Of a stretch of DNA of 26,100 bases, positions 1-6,827 are shown one piece after another; positions within the stretch are counted from its first letter, which is position 1; the number at the start of each line of letters is the position of its first letter. The position numbers were made by a program, and so were the translations under genes. The stretch covers positions 1-26,100 of the forward strand of contig JBBRQD010000082.1 in assembly GCA_038227045.1 (NCBI GenBank). The letters are read 5' to 3'. The notes under the pieces are model-generated. The model saw only the letters and a list, made by a program, of their open reading frames with translations. It searched no databases and had not been told where the DNA came from. This stretch comes from JANXLS01 sp038227045. GTDB lineage: Bacteria; Planctomycetota; SZUA-567; H5-PLA8.

Positions 1-66
1 ATCGCCAAGATCCGCCTCACCAAACTCCGCCTCCGCCCAATTTCCAGCCGATTCGATTTTTCTCAT
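1..66 (-). CDS. IS4/Tn5-family transposase, N-terminal fragment (runs off window)
   Basis: Only the first 22 codons are in the window, reading leftward from an ATG at 66. The peptide contains NWAEAEFGEADLGD, which matches the start of the Tn5-type transposase DNA-binding domain (consensus W-A-E-x-E-F-x-x-A-D-L-G-D). A strong Shine-Dalgarno sequence AGAGGAG (complement of 75-81) sits 8 bases before the ATG, so the start is well supported. The product would be the cut-and-paste transposase of an IS4-superfamily element. The DDE catalytic core is outside the window, so intactness cannot be judged. The family call rests on one short but characteristic motif. Confidence 0.72.
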   Translation of the reverse strand, partial: MRKIESAGNWAEAEFGEADLGD

Positions 67-140
67 GGGAGCCACTCCTCTAATCAGGGTCTCCCTTATA
101 TTTCGTCCAGTTTCCCTCCGAAGATGTGGGTAAAGACAAG
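1..140 (-). mobile_element. Right end of an IS4/IS50-like insertion sequence (partial)
   Basis: The transposase start at 66 faces away from the window, so the element's 5' end must lie just to the right of it. Read on the minus strand, 140 to 122 is CTTGTCTTTACCCACATCT. It shares CT at its outer edge, TTA in the middle and CACA near the inner side with the 19-bp outside end of IS50, about 10 of 19 positions. The 74-base gap between this end and the start codon suits an IS50-like layout. The boundary at 140 is inferred; the other end is not in the window. Confidence 0.5.
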
Positions 141-180
141 ACCTTCAGGTGGTGGTGCGGAGAGTCCACAACTGCGCTCC

Positions 181-198
181 AGCCGGCTTAAGCCGGCT
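181..198. repeat. 18-bp perfect palindrome
   Basis: The sequence AGCCGGCTTAAGCCGGCT equals its own reverse complement. It lies outside the predicted insertion-sequence end. A related half (AAGCCGGCTGAGGCGGGCT) recurs at about 784-802, after the first small gene, so this may be one copy of a dispersed short repeat rather than an operator. Confidence 0.5.
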
Positions 199-388
199 TG
201 TTCACCGAAGCGAACACACTCACAGAGAAAAATTGGTTTGAGATATTTGGTTGGATCAACGTTGACGTGACTTGCACCGCTTGCGGGGGCGGTCCGACGA
301 GAATTATTGATCAGCAGACGATGTGACCGGTGTCCTAACCATGGTGTTCAGCGATGTGCACGAAACGTTTCAGAAATTGATTCGTGAA

Positions 389-419
389 CGTCCCCGAATC
401 CCCAACGGTTCCGGGGACG
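389..419. repeat. Inverted repeat with 7-bp arms
   Basis: CGTCCCC at 389-395 pairs with GGGGACG at 413-419 across a 17-base loop. It is followed within 2 bases by an A6 run, on the strand that reads towards the small gene at 456. It resembles short dispersed repeats containing a GGTTCCGGGGACGG core; it lacks the T-tract expected of a terminator on the plus strand. Confidence 0.35.
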
Positions 420-455
420 GCTCCAAAAAAGCCCCCAGAGGATGAGTGAAGTTAT

Positions 456-782
456 ATGCGTTTTAGCCTGTTAACCCTAATTGTCTTTTGCGTGACAGTA
501 TCAATGGGCATATACATTAACACTGTACGACATCCATCACGGCAGCAGTGGGGCTTACTGGGCTGGGAGTCGACGAATGACTTGTGCGGTTATCCATATG
601 ATTTTTATTACTTTAGGGCCGCTCGCCTTTATTCAGAGGAGGGCGAGTATTACCCTGATATCCCTATTTGGAATTTTTGGAATGCCGCCAAGGACGGGGC
701 CATCATTATAGTCTGCGCCAGTATTGTCGCAGTGGGTTGCGAGATTATGGTGCGTCGCTTTAGCGCACGGCGTAAACGGTAA
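456..782 (+). CDS. Small two-helix membrane protein, unknown function
   Basis: This 108-residue protein has a hydrophobic helix at about residues 4-21 directly after MRF, an aromatic, acidic central part (about 30-75) and a second hydrophobic segment at about 79-96 followed by an Arg/Lys-rich tail (RRFSARRKR). The pattern suggests an inner-membrane protein with a periplasmic middle. AGAGGA at 438-443 is a distant ribosome binding site, 12 bases from the ATG. I do not recognise a family. It shares layout, and a GW motif after helix 1, with the genes at 855 and 7721. Its codons are more AT-rich than those of dnaE or glyA, suggesting weak expression or a recent arrival. Confidence 0.6.
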   Translation: MRFSLLTLIVFCVTVSMGIYINTVRHPSRQQWGLLGWESTNDLCGYPYDFYYFRAARLYSEEGEYYPDIPIWNFWNAAKDGAIIIVCASIVAVGCEIMVRRFSARRKR

Positions 783-795
783 TAAGCCGGCTGAG

Positions 796-808
796 GCGGG
801 CTACCCGC
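796..808 (+). other. Small hairpin after the first small membrane gene
   Basis: GCGGG (796-800), loop CTA and CCCGC (804-808) form a short GC-rich stem 14 bases past the stop codon, followed by GATTTGGGGTTTT. It may act as a weak transcription stop, but the T run is displaced by several G residues. Confidence 0.2.
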
Positions 809-854
809 GATTTGGGGTTTTAATGTGAAATCGTTAATTTGGAACTGATCCGAA

Positions 855-1133
855 ATGTCATTCAAAAAAACTCATTTGCTAACAATAACTGTTGCTTTAC
901 TCGTTTTTGCATCCCTTGTTGCATTAAACGTTTCTTCACGCAAGAATCGGATCGGGTGGCCACTCGGCGTACATTTCTATAGCGACACGGAAAATCTTGA
1001 TGCGGATATATCGGTAGGAGAAGAACTCATTTGTTGGCCAATCAATGTAGCGATCATGTTTGGAGTACCTGTATTGATCGGGCTGTTGATCGAATCACAA
1101 TTTTATTCGGCGGGTGGCACAGGAAGTCAATGA
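855..1133 (+). CDS. Small two-helix membrane protein, unknown function
   Basis: This 92-residue protein has a basic N-terminus (MSFKKTH), a hydrophobic helix at about 8-26, the motif RIGWPLGVHFY just after it, an acidic middle, and a second helix at about 62-80 (INVAIMFGVPVLIGLLIE). It follows the similar small gene at 456 after 72 bases and may be a diverged tandem relative. There is only a weak ribosome binding site (GGAA at 841-844). I recognise no domain, and no function is proposed. Codon use is AT-rich compared with the housekeeping genes to the right. Confidence 0.6.
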   Translation: MSFKKTHLLTITVALLVFASLVALNVSSRKNRIGWPLGVHFYSDTENLDADISVGEELICWPINVAIMFGVPVLIGLLIESQFYSAGGTGSQ

Positions 1134-1167
1134 CCGTTGATCGCGGCTTGCTCCAAAAGTTGGGTGC

Positions 1168-1195
1168 CACCGGTAGCAGCCGTTAGCTACCGGTG
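1168..1195. repeat. Perfect 10-bp-stem hairpin
   Basis: CACCGGTAGC (1168-1177), an 8-base loop and GCTACCGGTG (1186-1195) pair perfectly. It lies between two convergent genes (plus-strand stop at 1133, minus-strand stop at 1272), where a bidirectional terminator is expected, but no T tract follows on either strand. It could instead be a REP-like dispersed element. Confidence 0.55.
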
Positions 1196-1271
1196 TGAAT
1201 CGGCGGTGAGTGTCAGAATTTCAAGACAGTCACATTCGGCAGGTCCAAGTCCCGTTTCAATCCCATGACCA

Positions 1272-1898
1272 CTACTTCTTCGCCCCATAAATCTTCGGAT
1301 TAGAATCCGGATCGTTATACATCTTAAACTGCCGATACAGCTTCATCTGCTTCGCCCCTGAAAACAAATCGTTTAGCAGCGCTTGCAATGCCGCCGTAAG
1401 ATCGTCGCGCTGCTGAATCAACGTCGCGAGGCGAGTACGGCATTTTTGAATGTGCTCCGCCGCGGCGTCGAGGCGTTCGGTCTGCTCGTTCATGTGGAAA
1501 ACTTTCAGGCTCATAATCGACAGCTTGTCGATGATGCTGCCGGGTGTCTCGCTGTTCCAGGGCGCGTCGGGAGGCGGCGTGATTTTCTGGCGCTGCAGCG
1601 TCTCGAAGATGTAATCGTCGAGCTTCTCAATCAAATCGTTGCGCTGTTGATTAAACTTATCGATGGCACGTTTGACAGTGGCAATCTGCGCGTCAGCCGC
1701 GCCGGGATCGCGCGCCTTGTCCTCTTCATGCCAGAGATCAAAGTTGCGCCGATGCTGCTGCTGAACCAGCGCAAGCAGTGGAGCCGTGGCGGCATTCTCT
1801 TCGACGCCATGCCAGAGCTGCGTCCAAATGCTCTGGCAACTGGCAATCTTCTGAGCGGCATGGCGGAATTCGTCGTCGTTTTCGTTAATGGGTATCAA
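1272..1898 (-). CDS. DUF4254 family protein
   Basis: This 208-residue soluble, mostly helical protein carries the DUF4254 signature LWHEEDKARDP (about residues 55-65) followed by KRAIDKFNQQRNDLIEKLDD. It also has the C-terminal MSLKVFHMNEQ and IQKCRTRLATLIQQRDDL segments typical of that family. DUF4254 genes are often found beside glycosyltransferase genes in cell-surface glycan clusters, but no glycosyltransferase is visible here, so its role stays unknown. The start is a TTG at 1898 preceded by GGGA about 10 bases upstream; no ATG is available before the conserved part. It reads in the same direction as the dioxygenase gene 100 bases upstream, with a heptamer repeat between them. Confidence 0.82.
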   Translation of the reverse strand: MIPINENDDEFRHAAQKIASCQSIWTQLWHGVEENAATAPLLALVQQQHRRNFDLWHEEDKARDPGAADAQIATVKRAIDKFNQQRNDLIEKLDDYIFETLQRQKITPPPDAPWNSETPGSIIDKLSIMSLKVFHMNEQTERLDAAAEHIQKCRTRLATLIQQRDDLTAALQALLNDLFSGAKQMKLYRQFKMYNDPDSNPKIYGAKK

Positions 1899-1964
1899 GA
1901 TTATTTCCCGGTTCAGGTTCTAGGACGGAATTCTCTCTGAATCGTCGAATAATCAAGTGAAACC

Positions 1965-1993
1965 TTCAACCTTCAACTTTCAAACCTTCAACC
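1965..1993. repeat. Degenerate heptamer tandem repeat
   Basis: Four tandem units are seen on the plus strand: TTCAACC, TTCAACT, TTCAAACC (one base longer) and TTCAACC. They lie between the dioxygenase stop codon at 1998-2000 and the DUF4254 start at 1898. A similar 7-base array abuts the dnaE start codon. Confidence 0.6.
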
Positions 1994-1997
1994 GTCG

Positions 1998-2666
1998 TTA
2001 ACCTTCCGGCGTCCAACCAAGAATGATATCGAACTTCGCCGCAAGCTCGCCAATCTTAGAATCCTTAACCTTCGCGAAATCGATAATCACCGACGCGCGC
2101 GCTTTTTCGTCGCTGATGTCGCGCAACACGCCGTCGCGTTCGTTTTCAACCTGCCCCTTAACGTAGCATTGCGTCGTGAGCAGTTCTTTGCCGCCGCGCT
2201 TGATCTTGAAATGAATATGCGCCGTGCGCGGGACATACGGAATGGGCTTGATGGTGCGAAAATAATACTCGCCGGACGAGCCGGTCAGAAAGCGGCCAAA
2301 ACCCTGAAAATTAGTGTCGCGATTCTTGTGCCCGCTGTCCCGCGAGTGAATATAAACAGCCTTGCCGTCCACCTGCCAGATTTCAACAAGCGCGTTGCGC
2401 ACGGGATTGCCATTGGCATCGAGAATGCGGCCGCTGAGATGCGTAATTTCACCAACCGCAGGCGTAATGGAATCATTGACAATGATCAGATCGTTGTCGG
2501 TATCAAGCGGAAGATGATCGGGATAAAAAGGCCCCTCAGTCTGCGCCGGAGTCTTGATGCGATCCAACTCATCGGCAAAAACGCCGCGCGTAAGCCAAGC
2601 CGCGGCACCAAGCGTAAACGTGCTCATGAAGATCCGGCGATCAGGAAGAATCAGTGATTTTTGCAT
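1998..2666 (-). CDS. Exported intradiol ring-cleavage dioxygenase
   Basis: This 222-residue protein belongs to the protocatechuate 3,4-dioxygenase/catechol 1,2-dioxygenase superfamily, non-heme Fe(III) enzymes that split catecholic rings between the two hydroxyls. Seen directly are NALVEIWQVDGKAVYIH, FQGFGRFLTGSSGEYYFRTIKP and PYVPRTAHIHF. These supply the four expected iron ligands Tyr105, Tyr144, His150 and His152. An N-terminal DRRIFMSTFTLGAAAWLTRGVFA looks like a Tat signal (twin Arg at 10-11), so the enzyme probably folds in the cytoplasm and works in the periplasm. The ATG at 2666 has GGAG about 9 bases upstream. Its single-subunit form and lack of neighbouring aromatic-pathway genes leave the substrate open; lignin-like or plant phenolics are possible. 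Confidence 0.9.
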   Translation of the reverse strand: MQKSLILPDRRIFMSTFTLGAAAWLTRGVFADELDRIKTPAQTEGPFYPDHLPLDTDNDLIIVNDSITPAVGEITHLSGRILDANGNPVRNALVEIWQVDGKAVYIHSRDSGHKNRDTNFQGFGRFLTGSSGEYYFRTIKPIPYVPRTAHIHFKIKRGGKELLTTQCYVKGQVENERDGVLRDISDEKARASVIIDFAKVKDSKIGELAAKFDIILGWTPEG

Positions 2667-2893
2667 AGGGATTGGCTCCGCATTGGGATGATTAAATGAC
2701 TTCGATTACCATGATAGTAACGCGGGAGAGAGGTTTTCTTCTCAGAAAATATGGGGCCATTTTACAATGCGATTACAATCTGGATCGGCGCGAGATTGTT
2801 TTTTTTGCGCGCCATGAGTGAACCTATACCGCGAATGCCCAATTGCTTCAATTCCACACTTCAATATGATTGATGTGTCGAAGTCTCTTCGGT

Positions 2894-2921
2894 GAAACCT
2901 GAAACCTGGAACCCTCAAACC
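2894..2921 (+). repeat. Heptamer tandem repeat abutting the dnaE start codon
   Basis: Four 7-base units, GAAACCT, GAAACCT, GGAACCC and TCAAACC, end one base before the dnaE ATG at 2923. They occupy the place where a Shine-Dalgarno sequence would be, and none is visible there. Confidence 0.6.
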
Positions 2922-2922
2922 G

Positions 2923-5900
2923 ATGTCCTTCTGCCACCTCCACACCCACACCCAATACAGCCTCCTCGACGGCGCCTCCCGCATCGCCGACATCATCAAG
3001 CGCGCGCGCAAGAACAATCAACCGGCGCTGGCCATCACCGATCACGGCAACATGTTCGGCGCGATTGAATTTTACAAGGCATGCAAAGAGACCAAAAAAC
3101 TCGCCGAAGCCGACGGCCTTCCCGCGGTCAAGCCGATAATCGGCATGGAAGCCTACGTCGTCCCGAATGGCGAGAGCCGCTCCAAGCGCGAAAAGGTCGA
3201 TGGCGATATCGATCACCATCTCTTGCTCTGGGCATCGACCGATGAGGGCTACAAAAATCTGATGAAGCTCTCCACATACGCCTATAAGGAGGGCTATTAT
3301 TACCACCCGCGCGTCGATCGCGAATTGCTCGCGCAGTACGGCAAGGGAATCATCGCGTCGTCGGGATGCGTGGGCAGCGAGGTGCCTCAGACCGTGCTGC
3401 AAAAAGATTATTCCGCCGCGTACCGCATGGCCGGCATCTACCAGGAAATCTTCGGCAAGGAGAATTTTTACTTCGAAATTCAGGATCATTGCATCGGCCG
3501 CGCGGAGACGCCAGACGCGACCGAGAACATGCGCGAACTTGCCGCGATGCAGAAAAAGGTCAACGAAGCTATTGTCAAAATGGCGAAGGAACTCGGCGGC
3601 AAAGTCATCTGCACCAACGACAGCCACTACACGGATCGCGACGACGCCAAGGCCCACGACGCGCTGCTCTGCATCGGCACCGGAAAAATGATCAGCGATC
3701 CAAACCGTCTGCGCTTTGCGTGTGACGAGTTTTATCTAAAGAGCAGCGACGAAATGGCGCGGCTCTTTTCGTGGATTCCCGAAGCCCTGACGAACACACT
3801 CGAAATCGCCGAACGCTGCAACGTCAACATCAAGTTCGGTGATTACCATTTTCCAAAATTTCAGGTGCCGAACGGCGAAGATGTGAACGACTATTTCACG
3901 CGCCAGGTCATGGATGGCATCAAGCACCGTTACGGCGCTTCGCCGTCCGACGCGGTCCTCGCGCGCACGAACGAAGAACTGCGCGTCCTGAAAAAAATGG
4001 GCTTCGTCGAATACCTGTTGATCGTCTGGGACATCATCCGCGAAGCGCGTTCGCGCGGCATTCCCGTTGGGCCGGGGCGCGGTTCGGCGGCGGGATCGAT
4101 CGCCTGTTACGCCCTGGGAATCACGAACCTCGATCCGATGCGCTATAGCCTTATCTTCGAACGCTTCGTCAACGAAGGCCGCAACGAGATGCCCGACATC
4201 GACATCGATTTCTGCCAGAGCCGCCGCGCCGAAGTCATCGATTACGTGCAGAACAAATACGGCCGCGAGTGCACGGCGAACATCGTCACCTTCAACGCCA
4301 TGCTCGCGAAAGGTGCGGTGCGCGACGTCGGCCGCGTGCTGGATCGTGAATTGAGCGAAGTCAGCAAAATCGCGAAACTGATTCCCGGCACGCCCGGCAT
4401 AAAAATCACGCTGAAAGCCGCGCCCGATCCGCGCAAGGAAGACGACAAGACGCACTACGCCGTCGACGACGATCAAGAGTTGCAGGGCATGTACAACTCG
4501 ATGCCGGATGTCAAAGAATTGATCGACCTCGCGCGAAAATGCGAAGGCATCTCGCGCAACACCGGCTGTCACGCCGCAGGGCTCGTCATCGCCGACAAGC
4601 CCGTCACCGAATATTGTCCGCTCTACCGCGACAAAAACGGCATGATGCTGACGCAGTACGAAATGGCGCACATCGATAACGTCGGTCTGCTGAAGATTGA
4701 TTTTCTCGGCCTTGAAACGCTGACGAAATTGCAGGTGACGTGCAGGCTCATCAAGGAGCGGCACGGTAGCAGCGTCAAGGAAGCGCTCGATTCCGAAGGC
4801 GCGATCGATCTCGACAAAATCCCGCTCGACGATCCCAAAACCTACCGCATGTTGGGGCGCGGCGACGCGCGTGCGATCTTTCAATTCGAATCCGAAGGCA
4901 TGCGCAATCTGCTCGTCGAAGCGCGCCCCGATTGCCTCGAAGATCTCACCGCGCTCAATGCCATGTACCGCCCGGGGCCGATGGCCAACATCCCGAGTTT
5001 CTGCGCGCGCAAGCACGGGCGCGAAGAAATCAAATACGAAATCGAACAGCTTGCGCCTATCCTGAAAGACACCTACGGCATCATCGTCTATCAAGAGCAG
5101 GTCATGCAGATCGCCAATCAGCTCGCCAGTTTCTCGCTGAGCGAAGCAGACAGTTTGCGCAAGGCGATGGGCAAGAAGAAAAAAGATTTGATGGACAAAT
5201 ACGGCGTGCAATTCGCCGACGGCTGCGAGAAGAATGGCATCAACAGAAAAAAAGCCGAGGATCTTTATTTGCTCATCGCGAAGTTCGCCGAATACGGCTT
5301 CAACAAATCGCACGCCGCCGCGTATGCGCTGCTGGCGTATCAGACCGCCTATTTGAAAGCGAATTATCCGGCGGAATTCATGGCCGGCATCCTGTCGCTG
5401 GAACAGGGCAAGACGGAGAAGATCGTCGAATACATCGACGAATCGCGGCGCATCGGCCTGGATGTGCTCAACCCGGAAGTCAATAAATCGGGCGTGCGTT
5501 TTGGCATTGAGAACGACAAGCTGCTGCGTTTTTCGCTGGGCGCGATCAAGGGCGTCGGCGAAAAAGCCGTCGAAGCGATCGTCGCCGAACGCGAGAAGAA
5601 CGGGCCGTTTGTCAATCTCTTCGATTTCAGCGAACGCGTCGATGGCAAGAGCGCGAACAAGGGCTGCATGGAAAGCCTGATCAAGGCGGGCGCGTTCGAT
5701 TCGATCTCAAAAGGCCACGGCCGCGCGACGCTGCTCGCGGCGCTCGAAGACGCCATGGCCAACGGCGCGAAGCAGCGCGAAGACCGCGATTCGGGGCAGA
5801 TGAGTTTGTTCGGCGGCGACGACGACGCGGGTCCGGGAACGAACGCCAAGGCGCGCATGCCCCAAGTACCGGAATGGTCCGACAAGCAGCGCCTCGAAGA

Positions 5901-6699
5901 AGAGAAGAAGGTGCTCGGATTTTATTTCTCCGGCCATCCTCTGGCGGAAGCGCGCGAATTGGTCGAGGGCTGTTCGAGCTGCAACATCAAGCGACTCTCC
6001 GAATACCCGGAGGGATTCGAAGTGCTGATCGGCGCATACGTCACCGCGGTTCGATTCGTGTTTACAAAAGCCAAGAACGAAAAGATGGCGATACTCACTG
6101 TCGAGGATTTCACCGCCAACACGCAAGTCGTTCTTTTCCCGCGCACGTTCGATAAAGTAAAAGACTTGATTCAGCCCGACCGCATCTTGTTCTTCCGCGG
6201 AAAGATCAAAGCCAACGACATGGGCGGAGCGGGGGGTGGGGGAGGCGCCGCGAAAGCCGTGGAAGGCGAAACCGAAAGTCCCGCCGCGCAGGTCTCGATC
6301 ATGGCCGACGACGTGCTCACGCCGGAGATGGTCGCGGAACGCCACGTCGGCGACGTGATTTTCACAATCGAAGAAACCCCGCTCGGCGAGCCGAATCCCA
6401 ACGCCGGCGCCGCGCTGACGAAATTGAACGCGGTGCTGCAACTGCTGAAATCCAAGCCGGGGAAGACGCCGATTTATTTCAATCTGATGCTCGACAATGT
6501 CGATGGCGCAAGCGCGGTGGTGCGGATCAAAGCAGGCGACAAATTCAAAATCGACGCCACGCCCGAACTTTTTCTGAGCCTCCGCACGCTCCTCCGCCCC
6601 GGCTTAATCCGAGTCACAGGCGAGGGAACGAAAGCGACGAAGCCGGCTGTGCCGTTGTGGAAGCAGAGGAAGCAGACGGAGACGGTGGGTGCGAGGTGA
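2923..6699 (+). CDS. dnaE: DNA polymerase III subunit alpha
   Basis: This 1258-residue C-family polymerase is the catalytic subunit of the replicative holoenzyme. Order of parts: a PHP domain from residue 1 (HLHTHTQYSLLDG), then palm with GPGRGSAAGS and PDIDIDF (catalytic Asp425 and Asp427), and the third catalytic Asp593 in LLKIDFLGLETL. Fingers follow (MYRPGPM; YGFNKSHAAAYALLAYQTAYLKANYP), then a helix-hairpin-helix region (AIKGVGEKAVEAI) and an OB fold from about residue 1030 (VLIGAYVTAVRF). The PHP metal-site residues His5, His7, Asp40, Glu76, His99, Cys149, Asp233 and His235 all appear present. A Gly-rich insert lies at about 1098-1108. The start is fixed by the conserved N-terminus although no ribosome binding site is seen. 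It stands alone, with hemD 128 bases downstream on the same strand. Confidence 0.98.
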   Translation: MSFCHLHTHTQYSLLDGASRIADIIKRARKNNQPALAITDHGNMFGAIEFYKACKETKKLAEADGLPAVKPIIGMEAYVVPNGESRSKREKVDGDIDHHLLLWASTDEGYKNLMKLSTYAYKEGYYYHPRVDRELLAQYGKGIIASSGCVGSEVPQTVLQKDYSAAYRMAGIYQEIFGKENFYFEIQDHCIGRAETPDATENMRELAAMQKKVNEAIVKMAKELGGKVICTNDSHYTDRDDAKAHDALLCIGTGKMISDPNRLRFACDEFYLKSSDEMARLFSWIPEALTNTLEIAERCNVNIKFGDYHFPKFQVPNGEDVNDYFTRQVMDGIKHRYGASPSDAVLARTNEELRVLKKMGFVEYLLIVWDIIREARSRGIPVGPGRGSAAGSIACYALGITNLDPMRYSLIFERFVNEGRNEMPDIDIDFCQSRRAEVIDYVQNKYGRECTANIVTFNAMLAKGAVRDVGRVLDRELSEVSKIAKLIPGTPGIKITLKAAPDPRKEDDKTHYAVDDDQELQGMYNSMPDVKELIDLARKCEGISRNTGCHAAGLVIADKPVTEYCPLYRDKNGMMLTQYEMAHIDNVGLLKIDFLGLETLTKLQVTCRLIKERHGSSVKEALDSEGAIDLDKIPLDDPKTYRMLGRGDARAIFQFESEGMRNLLVEARPDCLEDLTALNAMYRPGPMANIPSFCARKHGREEIKYEIEQLAPILKDTYGIIVYQEQVMQIANQLASFSLSEADSLRKAMGKKKKDLMDKYGVQFADGCEKNGINRKKAEDLYLLIAKFAEYGFNKSHAAAYALLAYQTAYLKANYPAEFMAGILSLEQGKTEKIVEYIDESRRIGLDVLNPEVNKSGVRFGIENDKLLRFSLGAIKGVGEKAVEAIVAEREKNGPFVNLFDFSERVDGKSANKGCMESLIKAGAFDSISKGHGRATLLAALEDAMANGAKQREDRDSGQMSLFGGDDDAGPGTNAKARMPQVPEWSDKQRLEEEKKVLGFYFSGHPLAEARELVEGCSSCNIKRLSEYPEGFEVLIGAYVTAVRFVFTKAKNEKMAILTVEDFTANTQVVLFPRTFDKVKDLIQPDRILFFRGKIKANDMGGAGGGGGAAKAVEGETESPAAQVSIMADDVLTPEMVAERHVGDVIFTIEETPLGEPNPNAGAALTKLNAVLQLLKSKPGKTPIYFNLMLDNVDGASAVVRIKAGDKFKIDATPELFLSLRTLLRPGLIRVTGEGTKATKPAVPLWKQRKQTETVGAR

Positions 6700-6712
6700 T
6701 ACCCTGTCTTCA

Positions 6713-6815
6713 GCGCCAACGGCGCGTACTATGATAGCCCAGGCTGGAGCCGGTACTCCGGCGCAGGCCTGGGTCAACAGGTGTAGAGATTTCCAAGCCC
6801 TGAAAAGGGCGGGCT
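6713..6815 (+). ncRNA. Three-hairpin structured intergenic element
   Basis: Three GC-rich hairpins lie in tandem between dnaE and hemD. Hairpin 1 is GCGCC (6713-6717), loop AAC, GGCGC (6721-6725). Hairpin 2 is CCCAGGC (6738-6744) with GCCTGGG (6767-6773), enclosing GCCGG (6749-6753) / CCGGC (6758-6762) around TACT. Hairpin 3 is GCCCT (6797-6801), loop GAAA, AGGGC (6806-6810), with AGCCC (6796-6800) / GGGCT (6811-6815) as an alternative pairing. The last base touches the hemD ribosome binding site AGAGG at 6816-6820. It may be a dispersed repeat, a 5' leader or a processing site; the RNA call is inferred from folding alone. Confidence 0.45.
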
Positions 6816-6827
6816 AGAGGTTCGTAA

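Larger units (their letters stand above)
141..455. other. Intergenic stretch with two inverted repeats, no convincing gene
   Basis: This 315-base stretch between the insertion sequence and the first small gene holds a perfect 18-bp palindrome at 181-198 and an inverted repeat CGTCCCC (389-395) / GGGGACG (413-419) followed by GGCTCCAAAAAAGCC. A 42-codon frame from a TTG at 198 to a TGA at 324-326 contains a CxxC pair (VTCTACGG) and could be a gene remnant, but no ribosome binding site or family match supports it. Confidence 0.4.

Noticed and set aside
2787..2813. GGCGCG / CGCGCC hairpin with a T8 run upstream of dnaE
   Set aside because: The T run lies in the loop rather than after the stem and the stem is only 6 bp, so it is not a terminator; it may be chance.
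3736..5313. 525-codon open frame on the minus strand inside dnaE
   Set aside because: It is antisense to a strongly conserved polymerase gene. Long antisense frames are expected from GC-rich third codon positions, and it shows no domain or ribosome binding site.
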